Positions 1-6,726 of a stretch of DNA of 8,845 bases are shown piece after piece. Origin of the DNA: Zwartia sp. (GTDB taxonomy: Bacteria; Pseudomonadota; Gammaproteobacteria; Burkholderiales; Burkholderiaceae_B); contig JAURZO010000142.1 in assembly GCA_030653405.1 (NCBI GenBank), forward strand, positions 1 to 8,845. The letters run 5' to 3'. The notes under the pieces were generated by a model that saw only the letters and a program-made list of their open reading frames with translations, was not told the DNA's origin and did no database searches. Position numbers and translations under genes: made by a program. How positions within the stretch are numbered: the stretch's first letter is position 1; each line of letters opens with the position of its first letter.

Positions 1-515
1 CTAGCCGCCTCAAAAAATGTACGTGGTGATTTTTCCGGGCGCAAATGACCCACCATGATGGCGCGAAGATGACGTGCCGTTTTGGGTAATGTCTGACGAG
101 TCTTAGTCGATTGAAACACGACCTCTGTTTTTGGACGAAACTGTTTAGGCACGGAGGCCAAACCCTCGGGCTGCAGCACCACCAGCGTATGCGCCCAAGC
201 CAGTGACTGCTGCGCTTGCAAGTCCTGCTGTATGTCGCGATATAGATCTGTTCCAGTCAGCACCACCACTAAGCCGTTTGAACCAAAGCGTTCATGCCAG
301 TCTGCGATCGAGGCATAGCTGCGTCGTGCATGTAAGGCAATCATCACGTGATCGGTACTTGCACCATCCCATTGCTGAACAATTCTGACTCGACCATATG
401 ATTTAAGCAGGCTGGCATAGCGTTGTGCGGTTTGCCAATTGCCATTGTTAGCCGACGCGAGTGCGGGACTTACAATCACAATATTGAGTGGCTCAGACTT
501 GGGCGATATAGACAT
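1..515 (-). CDS. senB: SenB-like selenosugar synthase, N-terminal part (runs off left edge)
   Basis: Seen: an open minus-strand frame from ATG at 515 to the window edge, 171 residues without a stop. An in-frame TAA lies four codons upstream, so 515 is the furthest possible ATG and there is no earlier start. Motifs in order: a first beta strand followed by VSPALASANNGNWQTAQRY (residues 15-33), ALHARRSYAS (60-69), VVLTGTDLYRDI (84-95), LQPEGL (114-119), and VGHLRPEKSPRTF (155-167), where a GT-B fold enters its C-terminal nucleotide-sugar half. Known: this pattern fits the glycosyltransferase-like family next to senA in selenoneine producers, which makes a selenosugar from selenophosphate and a UDP-sugar in the cytoplasm. 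The family is about twice this length, so the UDP-sugar-binding domain lies outside the window. No good Shine-Dalgarno is visible. Inference: it supplies the selenium donor for the adjacent SenA. A generic glycosyltransferase is the alternative, but the motifs and the neighbour argue against it. Confidence 0.87.
   Translation of the reverse strand, partial: MSISPKSEPLNIVIVSPALASANNGNWQTAQRYASLLKSYGRVRIVQQWDGASTDHVMIALHARRSYASIADWHERFGSNGLVVVLTGTDLYRDIQQDLQAQQSLAWAHTLVVLQPEGLASVPKQFRPKTEVVFQSTKTRQTLPKTARHLRAIMVGHLRPEKSPRTFFEAA
484..512 (+). promoter_or_regulatory. Candidate sigma70-type promoter for senA
   Basis: TTGAGT (484-489) and TATAGA (507-512) are separated by exactly 17 bases, each matching four of six consensus positions. 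Transcription would begin near 519, leaving a leader of under 20 bases that includes a weak AAAGG (520-524) before the senA ATG at 537. The elements lie inside the first codons of divergent senB, because only 21 bases separate the two start codons. Matches of this quality occur by chance, so this is a candidate only. Confidence 0.33.
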
Positions 516-536
516 GTCGAAAGGTTAGCAAAAATC

Positions 537-1727
537 ATGCGTCAGGCGAAAGTAAACATACTGGCTCAAGGGCTTAGCACACTGCGTCAGGAAACTCTTT
601 CAGCATTTGAATACTATAGACGTTCCAGCGCACTGGCCGTGCCGCACGAGGATGAGTTTAATCCGCCTCTTTGGGAGCTTGGCCACTTGGCTTGGTTTCA
701 AGAATACTGGATCGCACGCAATCAGCAGCGCGACCTCGGTGTGACGCAGGACATTCATCACAGCCGTCTTCCCTCTAAAGTCCCACAGGCGGATCAATGG
801 TACGACAGCGCCCGCGTCTCGCATGCCTTGCGCTGGTCACTACCCCTACTGTCCACGCAGCCTTGTCTCGACTATCTACAACAGACTTTGCACGAAACCT
901 TGTCTTTGCTCAAGCAAGAAAAAGATAACAGCTCAGCGCTCTACTTTTACTGGCTTGCACTGCAACATGAAGCGATGCACTTAGAAGCGAGTACTTATAT
1001 GGCACAGTCCTTGGGCATCCCGTTTACTGCCTCTTGGGCCGTTTCACAGCCACTCCAGAATTCTGATGCTGAATCACAGCCCCCACAGCTTGGTTCTGCC
1101 AAGGACCGCGCGTCAGTGCAGCGGATCCCGTCGACACAATGGACGATGGGGAATGCAAGCCTGGCGTGTCAAAGTCAGGATTTTTATTTTGATAACGAAG
1201 TGGGTCAGCGCGTCACGGCTCTTGAGGCGTATTCGATTGCGCTGACTCCTGTGACATGGAGCCAGTACATGCGTTTTGTCGAGGCTACCGGGCATCGACT
1301 GCCTCTTTATGTGAGAGCCGCCCAGTTGCAAGATTCGCTCCAGCCATATGAAATCAATCTGTTTGGCAAATGGGTACCGCTGAATCCAGAGGCCTGTGCG
1401 CAACACATTTCCTGGGATGATGCTCAAGCGTATTGCCGTTGGGCGCACTGTCGGTTACCGACCGAGGCCGAATGGGACTGTGGCGCACGCACGTTGTCAG
1501 ATTTCAAATGGGGCGAAGTCTGGGAGTGGACTGCCGACACGTTTGAGCCCTTCGAGGGTTTTACGCCGCACCCTTATGTCGAATATTCAGCCCCATGGTT
1601 TGGCTCCAGAAAAGTCCTGCGCGGTGCGGCTTGGGCTACGCACCCTTATTTGCGAGATCTGAACTATCGCAATTTCTTTACTCCGGATCGCCGGGACATT
1701 TACGCAGGTTTTAGAGTCTGCCTCTAG
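537..1727 (+). CDS. senA: Selenoneine synthase SenA (EgtB-like non-heme iron enzyme)
   Basis: 396 residues from ATG 537. The frame is open back to 423, but that stretch is antisense to the senB start and unlike the family, so it is excluded. Seen: an N-terminal DinB-like four-helix domain (about 10-155) with PPLWELGHLAWFQEYWIARN (43-62) and LQHEAMHLEA (142-151). H50, H144 and H148 match the three-histidine iron site of EgtB-type sulfoxide synthases. A C-terminal FGE-sulfatase-like domain (about 195-396) has FDNEVGQRV (218-226), ISWDDAQAYC (291-300), RLPTEAEWD (306-314), VWEWTADTF (328-336) and YRNFFTPDRRDIYAGFR (377-393). Known: SenA uses O2 and Fe(II) to join hercynine to a selenosugar on the way to selenoneine; EgtB does the analogous step with a sulfur donor. 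Inference: the adjacent SenB favours selenium over sulfur; EgtB-type ergothioneine synthesis is the alternative. The stop shares a CTAG with the egtD stop. RGAAW (362-366) stands where FGE-like domains often have RGGSW. Confidence 0.86.
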   Translation: MRQAKVNILAQGLSTLRQETLSAFEYYRRSSALAVPHEDEFNPPLWELGHLAWFQEYWIARNQQRDLGVTQDIHHSRLPSKVPQADQWYDSARVSHALRWSLPLLSTQPCLDYLQQTLHETLSLLKQEKDNSSALYFYWLALQHEAMHLEASTYMAQSLGIPFTASWAVSQPLQNSDAESQPPQLGSAKDRASVQRIPSTQWTMGNASLACQSQDFYFDNEVGQRVTALEAYSIALTPVTWSQYMRFVEATGHRLPLYVRAAQLQDSLQPYEINLFGKWVPLNPEACAQHISWDDAQAYCRWAHCRLPTEAEWDCGARTLSDFKWGEVWEWTADTFEPFEGFTPHPYVEYSAPWFGSRKVLRGAAWATHPYLRDLNYRNFFTPDRRDIYAGFRVCL

Positions 1728-2701
1728 CTTGCCCAAAACAACGCATACTGCTCTTGCGCATCGGTCCAGTAGCGCGTCTGACTAAAACCTGCCTCCATCA
1801 AAGTGCGTGTGAAGTTTGAGGTCGTCCACTTGTACGAGTTCTCAGTATGAATCCCCTCGCCCGCCTTGAAATCGCGGTGCTGCGTCCCCCATCTCACCGT
1901 GACTGCATGTTTGGCAATCAAGTGCATTTCGATACGAGACTCAGCAACATTAAACAAAGCTTTGTGTTGCCAGTCACGGACATCAAAATTGGTCCCCAAC
2001 AAGGTATTCATGTGACGCAAGACATTCAGATTGAAGGCGGCCGTGACGCCCAGATCGTCGTCATAGGCGCGCTCAAGCACCTCCGTCGACTTCACTAAAT
2101 CAATTCCGATCAACAAACCTGAAGCCACCTCACCTGCCTGACAGAGCGCAGCTATACGTCTGAGAAAACCAAGCGCCTCTGCTGGCGTGAAATTTCCAAG
2201 ACTCGATCCCGGATAAAAAGCAAAAATTGGACACTGACTCATTTGCGAGAACAACTCAGCAGGCCATGTGAGCGCCGAGGAAAAATCCATCCCGACCCCC
2301 ACCATTTCCACATCGGGATAAGCGCGCTGATGATTGATCAACGTGTCAGTCAGGTAATCCAGAGAAATGTCGACAGCCACGTAGGTGCGAGGAAGTGTGA
2401 GCTTAAAGAGACTGACGGCCTTCTGACAACTTCCGGCGCCCAGGTCAATCCACATGGCATTGGCAGGGATGCACTGATGGATCTCCTGGGCATAGTCGCC
2501 AAAAATAGCGGCTTCCGTACGTGTCGGGTAATACTCAGGCAGATGGGTAATCGCCTCAAACAACGTGGAGCCCAGTGCGTTGTAAAAATATTTAGGGGAA
2601 CAATGTGCTTGCGGGGCGAGTAATCCTTGCTCTAACTCACCCGCGATCAGACGGGGATCAATATCAAACGTTTTAAAAAAAGTAGGCACTTTGAGGGCCA
2701 T
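1724..2701 (-). CDS. egtD: L-histidine N(alpha)-methyltransferase EgtD
   Basis: 325 residues, the usual family length. Known: EgtD is a cytoplasmic SAM-dependent enzyme that trimethylates histidine to hercynine, the precursor of both ergothioneine and selenoneine. Seen: SPKYFYNALGSTLFEAIT (35-52) and LPEYYPTRTE (54-63); SAM-binding IDLGAGSCQKA (85-95); YVAVDIS (107-113); FYPGSSLGNF (162-171); GIDLVK (199-204) and AYDDDLGVTAAFN (212-224); GEGIHTENSYK (281-291). N170, Y213, E287 and S289 match by motif the histidine-binding Asn, Tyr, Glu and Ser of mycobacterial EgtD. The ATG at 2701 is supported by AGGAG (2709-2713) seven bases upstream. The gene is convergent with senA, so the two are on separate transcripts although their products act in sequence. 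No EgtB for sulfur, EgtA, EgtC or EgtE is visible, so its hercynine probably goes to SenA. Confidence 0.95.
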   Translation of the reverse strand: MALKVPTFFKTFDIDPRLIAGELEQGLLAPQAHCSPKYFYNALGSTLFEAITHLPEYYPTRTEAAIFGDYAQEIHQCIPANAMWIDLGAGSCQKAVSLFKLTLPRTYVAVDISLDYLTDTLINHQRAYPDVEMVGVGMDFSSALTWPAELFSQMSQCPIFAFYPGSSLGNFTPAEALGFLRRIAALCQAGEVASGLLIGIDLVKSTEVLERAYDDDLGVTAAFNLNVLRHMNTLLGTNFDVRDWQHKALFNVAESRIEMHLIAKHAVTVRWGTQHRDFKAGEGIHTENSYKWTTSNFTRTLMEAGFSQTRYWTDAQEQYALFWAS

Positions 2702-2874
2702 GCAACTGCTCCTGAGATCGCCACGACGGCTTTAGCTTCTAAACCTTAACATGCACGAGGAGACGAGCGCGTGATCGCTCCAATGCTAAGGCATAATCAC
2801 CTACTGAGATTGGGTGCTCACGCGCCCTGTCACCTTGAATGCGCGTGCAACCACACTTTTATCTGTGACCCACC
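2702..2874. other. Divergent egtD-chrA intergenic region
   Basis: 173 bases between two divergent start codons, so it should contain both promoters. Visible pieces: the 7-mer GCGCGTG at 2767-2773 and 2841-2847 with its reverse complement at 2819-2825, a GAGCG/CGCTC inverted repeat (2765-2780), a CATAAT -10-like hexamer (2792-2797, plus strand) without a good -35, and TTGAAT (2835-2840) with a poor -10 behind it. No promoter pair is convincing on either strand, and no RNA gene or terminator was recognised. Confidence 0.5.
2709..2713 (-). promoter_or_regulatory. Strong ribosome binding site of egtD
   Basis: AGGAG on the minus strand, seven bases before the ATG at 2701. It fixes the egtD start and is clearly stronger than anything in front of senA, senB or chrA. 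Confidence 0.75.
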
Positions 2875-4086
2875 ATGACAACTCCCTCGAACGACTCGAG
2901 CCAACACAATAGCGCCTGGGCTGTTTTCCTGATTTTTTTAAGACTAGGTCTGACTTCTTTTGGCGGCCCCGTCGCGCATCTTGGTTATTTTCGAGAGGAG
3001 TTCGTCGCGCGCAGACGTTGGCTGAGCGAACGTAGCTATGCCGATCTGGTGGCACTCTGCCAATTTCTGCCCGGTCCGGCAAGCAGCCAAGTCGGTATCG
3101 CGCTCGGCTTTTCTCGCTCTGGCTATATGGGCGCCTTGGCCGCCTGGGCAGGCTTTACGTTACCCTCCGCCATCGCACTGATACTGTTTGCCATTGGTAT
3201 TTCCGCAGAGGGCCAATCGCTCTCTTCAGGTGCACTGCAAGGTTTGAAAATCGTTGCCGTCGCGGTAGTCGCTCAAGCCGTCTGGGGTATGGCACGCAGT
3301 CTGTGCACAGACGTGCAACGCATCACCATCATGATGGTGGCGACCTGTGTCGTGTTATTCATTCCATCTGCTTTCGTTCAGGTTGCAGTGATTATTGCGG
3401 CAGGATTAGCAGGGTTGTGGTTATTCAAGCCAGCAAAGCTTGCTGCCCACGATCCACTGCCTATCCATATTTCGCGTCGTGCAGGTGGGATGTGGCTCGC
3501 ACTATTTTTTATTCTCTTGATCGCCTTGCCCATTACGACCGAATACTTTTCCAATCAAACTCTTTCAATCATCGATGCATTTTATCGTGCAGGTTCTCTT
3601 GTGTTTGGTGGGGGCCATGTTGTGCTGCCCTTACTGCAAACCGAAGTCGTACCTACTGGGTGGGTCGGTGAAGAAGTATTTCTGGCAGGATACGGCGCGA
3701 CACAAGCCATGCCAGGCCCACTGTTCACCTTTGCGGCGTTTTTGGGCGCGTCGATGACCTCTGCACCAAGCGGCTGGACCGGGGGAATAATTGCCCTCGT
3801 CGCAGTTTTCGTCCCGTCTTTTCTTTTAGTCGTCGGCGCGCTCCCCTTTTGGGAACAGCTGCGTGGCAACATGCGCGTGCAAGCAGCTCTTGCGGGCGTT
3901 AACGCTTCGGTCGTTGGTCTCTTGCTTGCGGCGCTCTATCAACCCATCTGGACGAGTGCCATCCTCGGTCCGCAGGACTTTGGTCTGGCACTGGTCGCGC
4001 TGGTGGCACTGATGTTCTGGAAACTGCCGCCTTGGTTAGTGGTGATTGCAGGTGGCCTCGCAGGGTGGTTGATGAGCTTGCTCTAG
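2875..4086 (+). CDS. chrA: Chromate transporter family protein ChrA (two-domain, long-chain type)
   Basis: 403 residues, typical for long-chain CHR proteins with two homologous halves. Known: ChrA in the inner membrane exports chromate, a sulfate analogue; many family members have untested substrates. Seen: the N-terminal half carries FLRLGLTSFGGPVAHLGYFR (21-40) and LCQFLPGPASSQVGIALG (61-78). The C-terminal half repeats the layout with AGSLVFGGGHVVLPLL (239-254) and GYGATQAMPGPLFTFAAFLG (272-291). Several hydrophobic stretches (about 84-110, 123-140, 152-185, 204-222, 303-323, 338-356, 367-403) fit a polytopic membrane protein. The ATG at 2875 places the first family motif about 20 residues in; no clear Shine-Dalgarno precedes it. 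It is divergent from egtD and convergent with manC, sharing a CTAG for both stops. No chrB-type regulator is visible. The family call is firm; chromate as the natural substrate is not shown. Confidence 0.92.
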   Translation: MTTPSNDSSQHNSAWAVFLIFLRLGLTSFGGPVAHLGYFREEFVARRRWLSERSYADLVALCQFLPGPASSQVGIALGFSRSGYMGALAAWAGFTLPSAIALILFAIGISAEGQSLSSGALQGLKIVAVAVVAQAVWGMARSLCTDVQRITIMMVATCVVLFIPSAFVQVAVIIAAGLAGLWLFKPAKLAAHDPLPIHISRRAGGMWLALFFILLIALPITTEYFSNQTLSIIDAFYRAGSLVFGGGHVVLPLLQTEVVPTGWVGEEVFLAGYGATQAMPGPLFTFAAFLGASMTSAPSGWTGGIIALVAVFVPSFLLVVGALPFWEQLRGNMRVQAALAGVNASVVGLLLAALYQPIWTSAILGPQDFGLALVALVALMFWKLPPWLVVIAGGLAGWLMSLL

Positions 4087-5555
4087 GCAGATCTTCCATA
4101 TTTATCTTCGAAACGCACAATGTCATCCTCACCCAGATAACTTCCCGACTGCACCTCGATAATTTCCAGAGGGATCGTGCCCGGGTTAGACAGTCTGTGC
4201 GTTTGTCCGAGGGGAATGTAGGTCGATTGATTTTCCGTGAGGATGATGACCTTGTCGCCGTTAGTGATCTCGGCGGTCCCACTGACGACCACCCAATGCT
4301 CCGCCCGATGATGATGCATTTGCAAGCTTAGACTCGCCTTGGGCTTGACCATAATCCGTTTGACCTTGAAGCGACTGCCGCCATCAATACTGTCATACCA
4401 GCCCCAAGGGCGATACACCTTACGATGCAAGGCTTGCTCTTCACGTTTGCTGTGATTGAGTGCGTTGACAATCTGTTTGACGTTTTGACTCGACGAGAGA
4501 TCGGCCACTAACACGGCATCTGCAGTTTCAATGACTGCAACGTTTTGCAATCCGACCAACGTCACCAAGCGACTCGACGCATGCACAAACGTGTTGGAAC
4601 AGTCTTGAGCGATCACATCACCCTTGTGTGCGTTGCCCGCGTCATCTTTCGGCTGAAGCTTCCAGACCGCATCCCAAGCACCCAAATCACTCCAGCCTGC
4701 ATCCAAATGCACCATTTTGATGGGAAAGGCACTGTCGGGACAACGCTCCATCACGGCATAATCGACAGACTCGCTCGGCACTTGTTCAAACTCAGTGCGA
4801 CCAGGTCGCATGAAAGAGGCATCGTGTGTCCGAGCTTGCCAGGCACGTTCAACAGCGGTCAGCATCTCAGGCTGAAACGCTTTGAGCGCTTGAAGCCAGA
4901 CAGAAGCCTTAATCACAAAAATACCCGCATTCCAGGCGTAACACCCTTCTCTGAGATATTGCGCCGCGGTCTCCAGATCAGGCTTTTCGACAAAACGTTC
5001 TACCCCTGATACAGGCATTGCAGCATCAGGGGTAGAGCTTAACCCAGCACCGGAGACAGCCGTCGTCTTTACATAGCCATAGCCCGTTTCAGGTCTGTCA
5101 GGCGGCACACCTAAAATCACAACACTACCTTGATCGGCTTCGCGGATCGCAGCACGCATGGCCTGTGTAAAAGCCTGCTCATCCGAAACCGCCTGATCAG
5201 AAGGGGTCACTACCAGCACCGGGTCTGCGCCCTCGGACATGGCCGCGAGTGCGGCGAGCGTCATAGCAGGCGCAGTGTTACGTGCGACAGGCTCCAACAA
5301 CATCAGATACTGCTTCGCGGCCGTTTCTCTGAGCTGCTCAGAGGCTAAAAAACGATGCTCCTCGTTGCACACAATCAAGGGAGGGAGCCCCTGAATATCC
5401 GCGGCGCCGAAGCCCAACGCACGCCGAACCGTTTGCTGAAACAGGCTGTCGTTTCCAGTCAAACAAAGAAACTGCTTGGGAAAACCGCTGCGTGACAACG
5501 GCCAGAGGCGCGTACCTGAACCGCCACAAAGAATAACGGGAGTGACTTGAATCAT
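4083..5555 (-). CDS. manC: Bifunctional mannose-1-phosphate guanylyltransferase / mannose-6-phosphate isomerase
   Basis: 490 residues. Known: the N-terminal domain makes GDP-mannose from mannose-1-phosphate and GTP; the C-terminal type II isomerase domain interconverts fructose-6-phosphate and mannose-6-phosphate. Both act in the cytoplasm and feed polysaccharide and GDP-deoxysugar synthesis. Seen: pyrophosphorylase signature LCGGSGTRLWPLSRSGFPKQ (9-28), ARNTAPA (91-97), TPSD (117-120), PETGYGYVK (155-163), FVEKPD (188-193), WNAGIF (208-213). The cupin-type domain runs from RPWGWYDSID (382-391) through QMHHHRAEHW (412-421), which holds likely metal-binding histidines, and IPLGQTHRLSNPG (447-459), to EDDIVRFEDKYGR near the end. 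The ATG at 5555 puts the nucleotide-binding motif in its normal place; an upstream GTG at 5609 would add 18 unrelated residues overlapping the preceding gene. It begins 13 bases after the Bug gene stop, so co-transcription is likely. Only a weak AAAGA serves as ribosome binding site. No glycan genes are visible nearby. Confidence 0.93.
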   Translation of the reverse strand: MIQVTPVILCGGSGTRLWPLSRSGFPKQFLCLTGNDSLFQQTVRRALGFGAADIQGLPPLIVCNEEHRFLASEQLRETAAKQYLMLLEPVARNTAPAMTLAALAAMSEGADPVLVVTPSDQAVSDEQAFTQAMRAAIREADQGSVVILGVPPDRPETGYGYVKTTAVSGAGLSSTPDAAMPVSGVERFVEKPDLETAAQYLREGCYAWNAGIFVIKASVWLQALKAFQPEMLTAVERAWQARTHDASFMRPGRTEFEQVPSESVDYAVMERCPDSAFPIKMVHLDAGWSDLGAWDAVWKLQPKDDAGNAHKGDVIAQDCSNTFVHASSRLVTLVGLQNVAVIETADAVLVADLSSSQNVKQIVNALNHSKREEQALHRKVYRPWGWYDSIDGGSRFKVKRIMVKPKASLSLQMHHHRAEHWVVVSGTAEITNGDKVIILTENQSTYIPLGQTHRLSNPGTIPLEIIEVQSGSYLGEDDIVRFEDKYGRSA

Positions 5556-5568
5556 ATTGATTGAATCT

Positions 5569-6582
5569 TTATTGTTTGATGGAAAGGCCGCGACCTTTAG
5601 CGAGAGCACCCCAGCGAGAAATTTCTTCTTTGATCACCTGACCGAACTGCTCTGGTGTCAATGCGGCTGCGGTCAGCCCGTCACTGGTTAAGGTTTTTTC
5701 CATTTCTTTGTCTTGGAGGACTTGGTTAATAGCCTTGTTTAATTTTAGCTGTATGGCGACGGGGAGTCCTTTAGGCGCAATGATTCCATGCCAATTCGTG
5801 ACCTCATATTGGGGGAAGCCTGCTTCTTTGACGGTGGGCACATCAGGTAACGCTGCAAGACGCGTTGCCGTTGTGACCGCGAGCGGCTTGAGCTGTCCGG
5901 ATTTAACCAAAGGCAATGTGGAGGCTACCGTACCAAAAACTACATTGGTATGACCGGCAACGGTATCCGTCAGCGCAGGTGATGTGCCTTTGTAGGGAAC
6001 ATGCAAAAGATCAATGCCAGCGATTTGATTAAAAAATTCGGTGGCCATCTGCGTGATGCTACCTTGCCCCGAGGTCGCGTAACTATATTTACCAGGACTG
6101 GCTTTGGCGAGTGTCACAAACTCCTGCAAATTTTTAACAGGAAAATCTTTGTTGGTTGTAATGATGAACGGCCCCTTGGCCAGCATCGCGATCGGCGTCA
6201 TATCGTTTGCCGAATCGAAAGAGAGCTTGTAAAAGCTAGGATTGACCGTGTAGCTCGCCGCCGACAAAAAGAGCGTGTAGCCGTCTGGTGCCGCTTTGAG
6301 TGCGAGTTCGGCACCTAAGTTGCTACCCGCACCCGGTTTGTTTTCAACAATCACTGGTTGACCAAGCACGGGGGCCAGTTTGACCGCCACCAAGCGCGCG
6401 ATCAGATCGGATCCGCCACCGGGCGCGAAACCGACAATCAAGCGAATCGGCTTAGTTGGATAGTCGGCCTGTGCATAAGCGGTCGCACTAAAAGTTGCAC
6501 CAACTACAGAAAGACCAGCAAAAACTCCCGTCATTAAAGAATGCTTCGCGACCTTGGTAAGGGAATACAGCTTGCTTTTCAT
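5569..6582 (-). CDS. Bug/TctC-family periplasmic solute-binding receptor
   Basis: 337 residues from ATG 6582; AAGGA (6590-6594) lies seven bases upstream. A TTG one codon earlier is possible but badly spaced. Seen: a signal peptide with basic N-region, hydrophobic core (about 15-31) and an AYA-type cleavage site near residue 37. The mature protein opens with YPTKPIRLIVGFAPGGGSDL, followed by the family motifs ENKPGAGSNLGAELA, AAPDGYTL, YATSGQGS, HVPYKGTSPALTD and LPDVPTVKEAGF, then GIIAPKGLP near the C-terminus. Known: Bug proteins bind small carboxylates or related ligands in the periplasm; some serve a TctAB-type permease, many stand alone. Here no TctA or TctB gene is present, so it is an orphan receptor of unknown ligand. 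It precedes manC by 13 bases and is separated from the upstream deaminase gene by 144 bases, where its promoter should lie. Confidence 0.94.
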   Translation of the reverse strand: MKSKLYSLTKVAKHSLMTGVFAGLSVVGATFSATAYAQADYPTKPIRLIVGFAPGGGSDLIARLVAVKLAPVLGQPVIVENKPGAGSNLGAELALKAAPDGYTLFLSAASYTVNPSFYKLSFDSANDMTPIAMLAKGPFIITTNKDFPVKNLQEFVTLAKASPGKYSYATSGQGSITQMATEFFNQIAGIDLLHVPYKGTSPALTDTVAGHTNVVFGTVASTLPLVKSGQLKPLAVTTATRLAALPDVPTVKEAGFPQYEVTNWHGIIAPKGLPVAIQLKLNKAINQVLQDKEMEKTLTSDGLTAAALTPEQFGQVIKEEISRWGALAKGRGLSIKQ

Positions 6583-6589
6583 CAAGAAT

Positions 6590-6594
6590 TCCTT
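6590..6594 (-). promoter_or_regulatory. Ribosome binding site of the Bug receptor gene
   Basis: AAGGA on the minus strand, seven bases before ATG 6582. It favours that ATG over the TTG immediately upstream (6585), which would be only four bases away. Confidence 0.65.
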
Positions 6595-6726
6595 ATGAAT
6601 AAAAGGGGCCGAGCGAGAAACGCCTTGCCGAGAATAACGCTAGTCTTATTGAAGCGTATTTTTGTACTGTAACTCAAAGCGAGCAGCCGAAATCTCACGT
6701 GCTAAGACAAATATTGAGGCAGAGAT

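Noticed and set aside
203..388. Short plus-strand frame of 61 residues at the left end
   Set aside because: It lies antisense within the conserved senB coding sequence and has no recognisable features.
423..536. N-terminal extension of the senA frame (38 extra residues from ATG 423)
   Set aside because: It is antisense to the conserved senB N-terminus and does not resemble SenA/EgtB; family similarity begins soon after ATG 537.
5556..5609. GTG start at 5609 for manC giving 18 extra residues
   Set aside because: The extension overlaps the Bug gene end out of frame, has no family similarity, and ATG 5555 places the nucleotide-binding signature at the expected distance.
6591..6606. Possible small hairpin pairing CCTT with the AAGG of the Bug gene ribosome binding site
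   Set aside because: Only four base pairs with an eight-base loop; unlikely to be stable or regulatory.
6608..6640. Imperfect direct repeat (GCCGAG...AACGC twice) upstream of the Bug receptor gene
   Set aside because: The two copies differ by a 2-base gap and a mismatch, and only two are present; too weak to call an operator or repeat element.
6583..6726. Possible intrinsic terminator for the nadA-nadC-deaminase operon, or promoter for the Bug gene
   Set aside because: No GC-rich stem followed by a T run was found on the minus strand, and no -35/-10 pair with acceptable spacing stood out.
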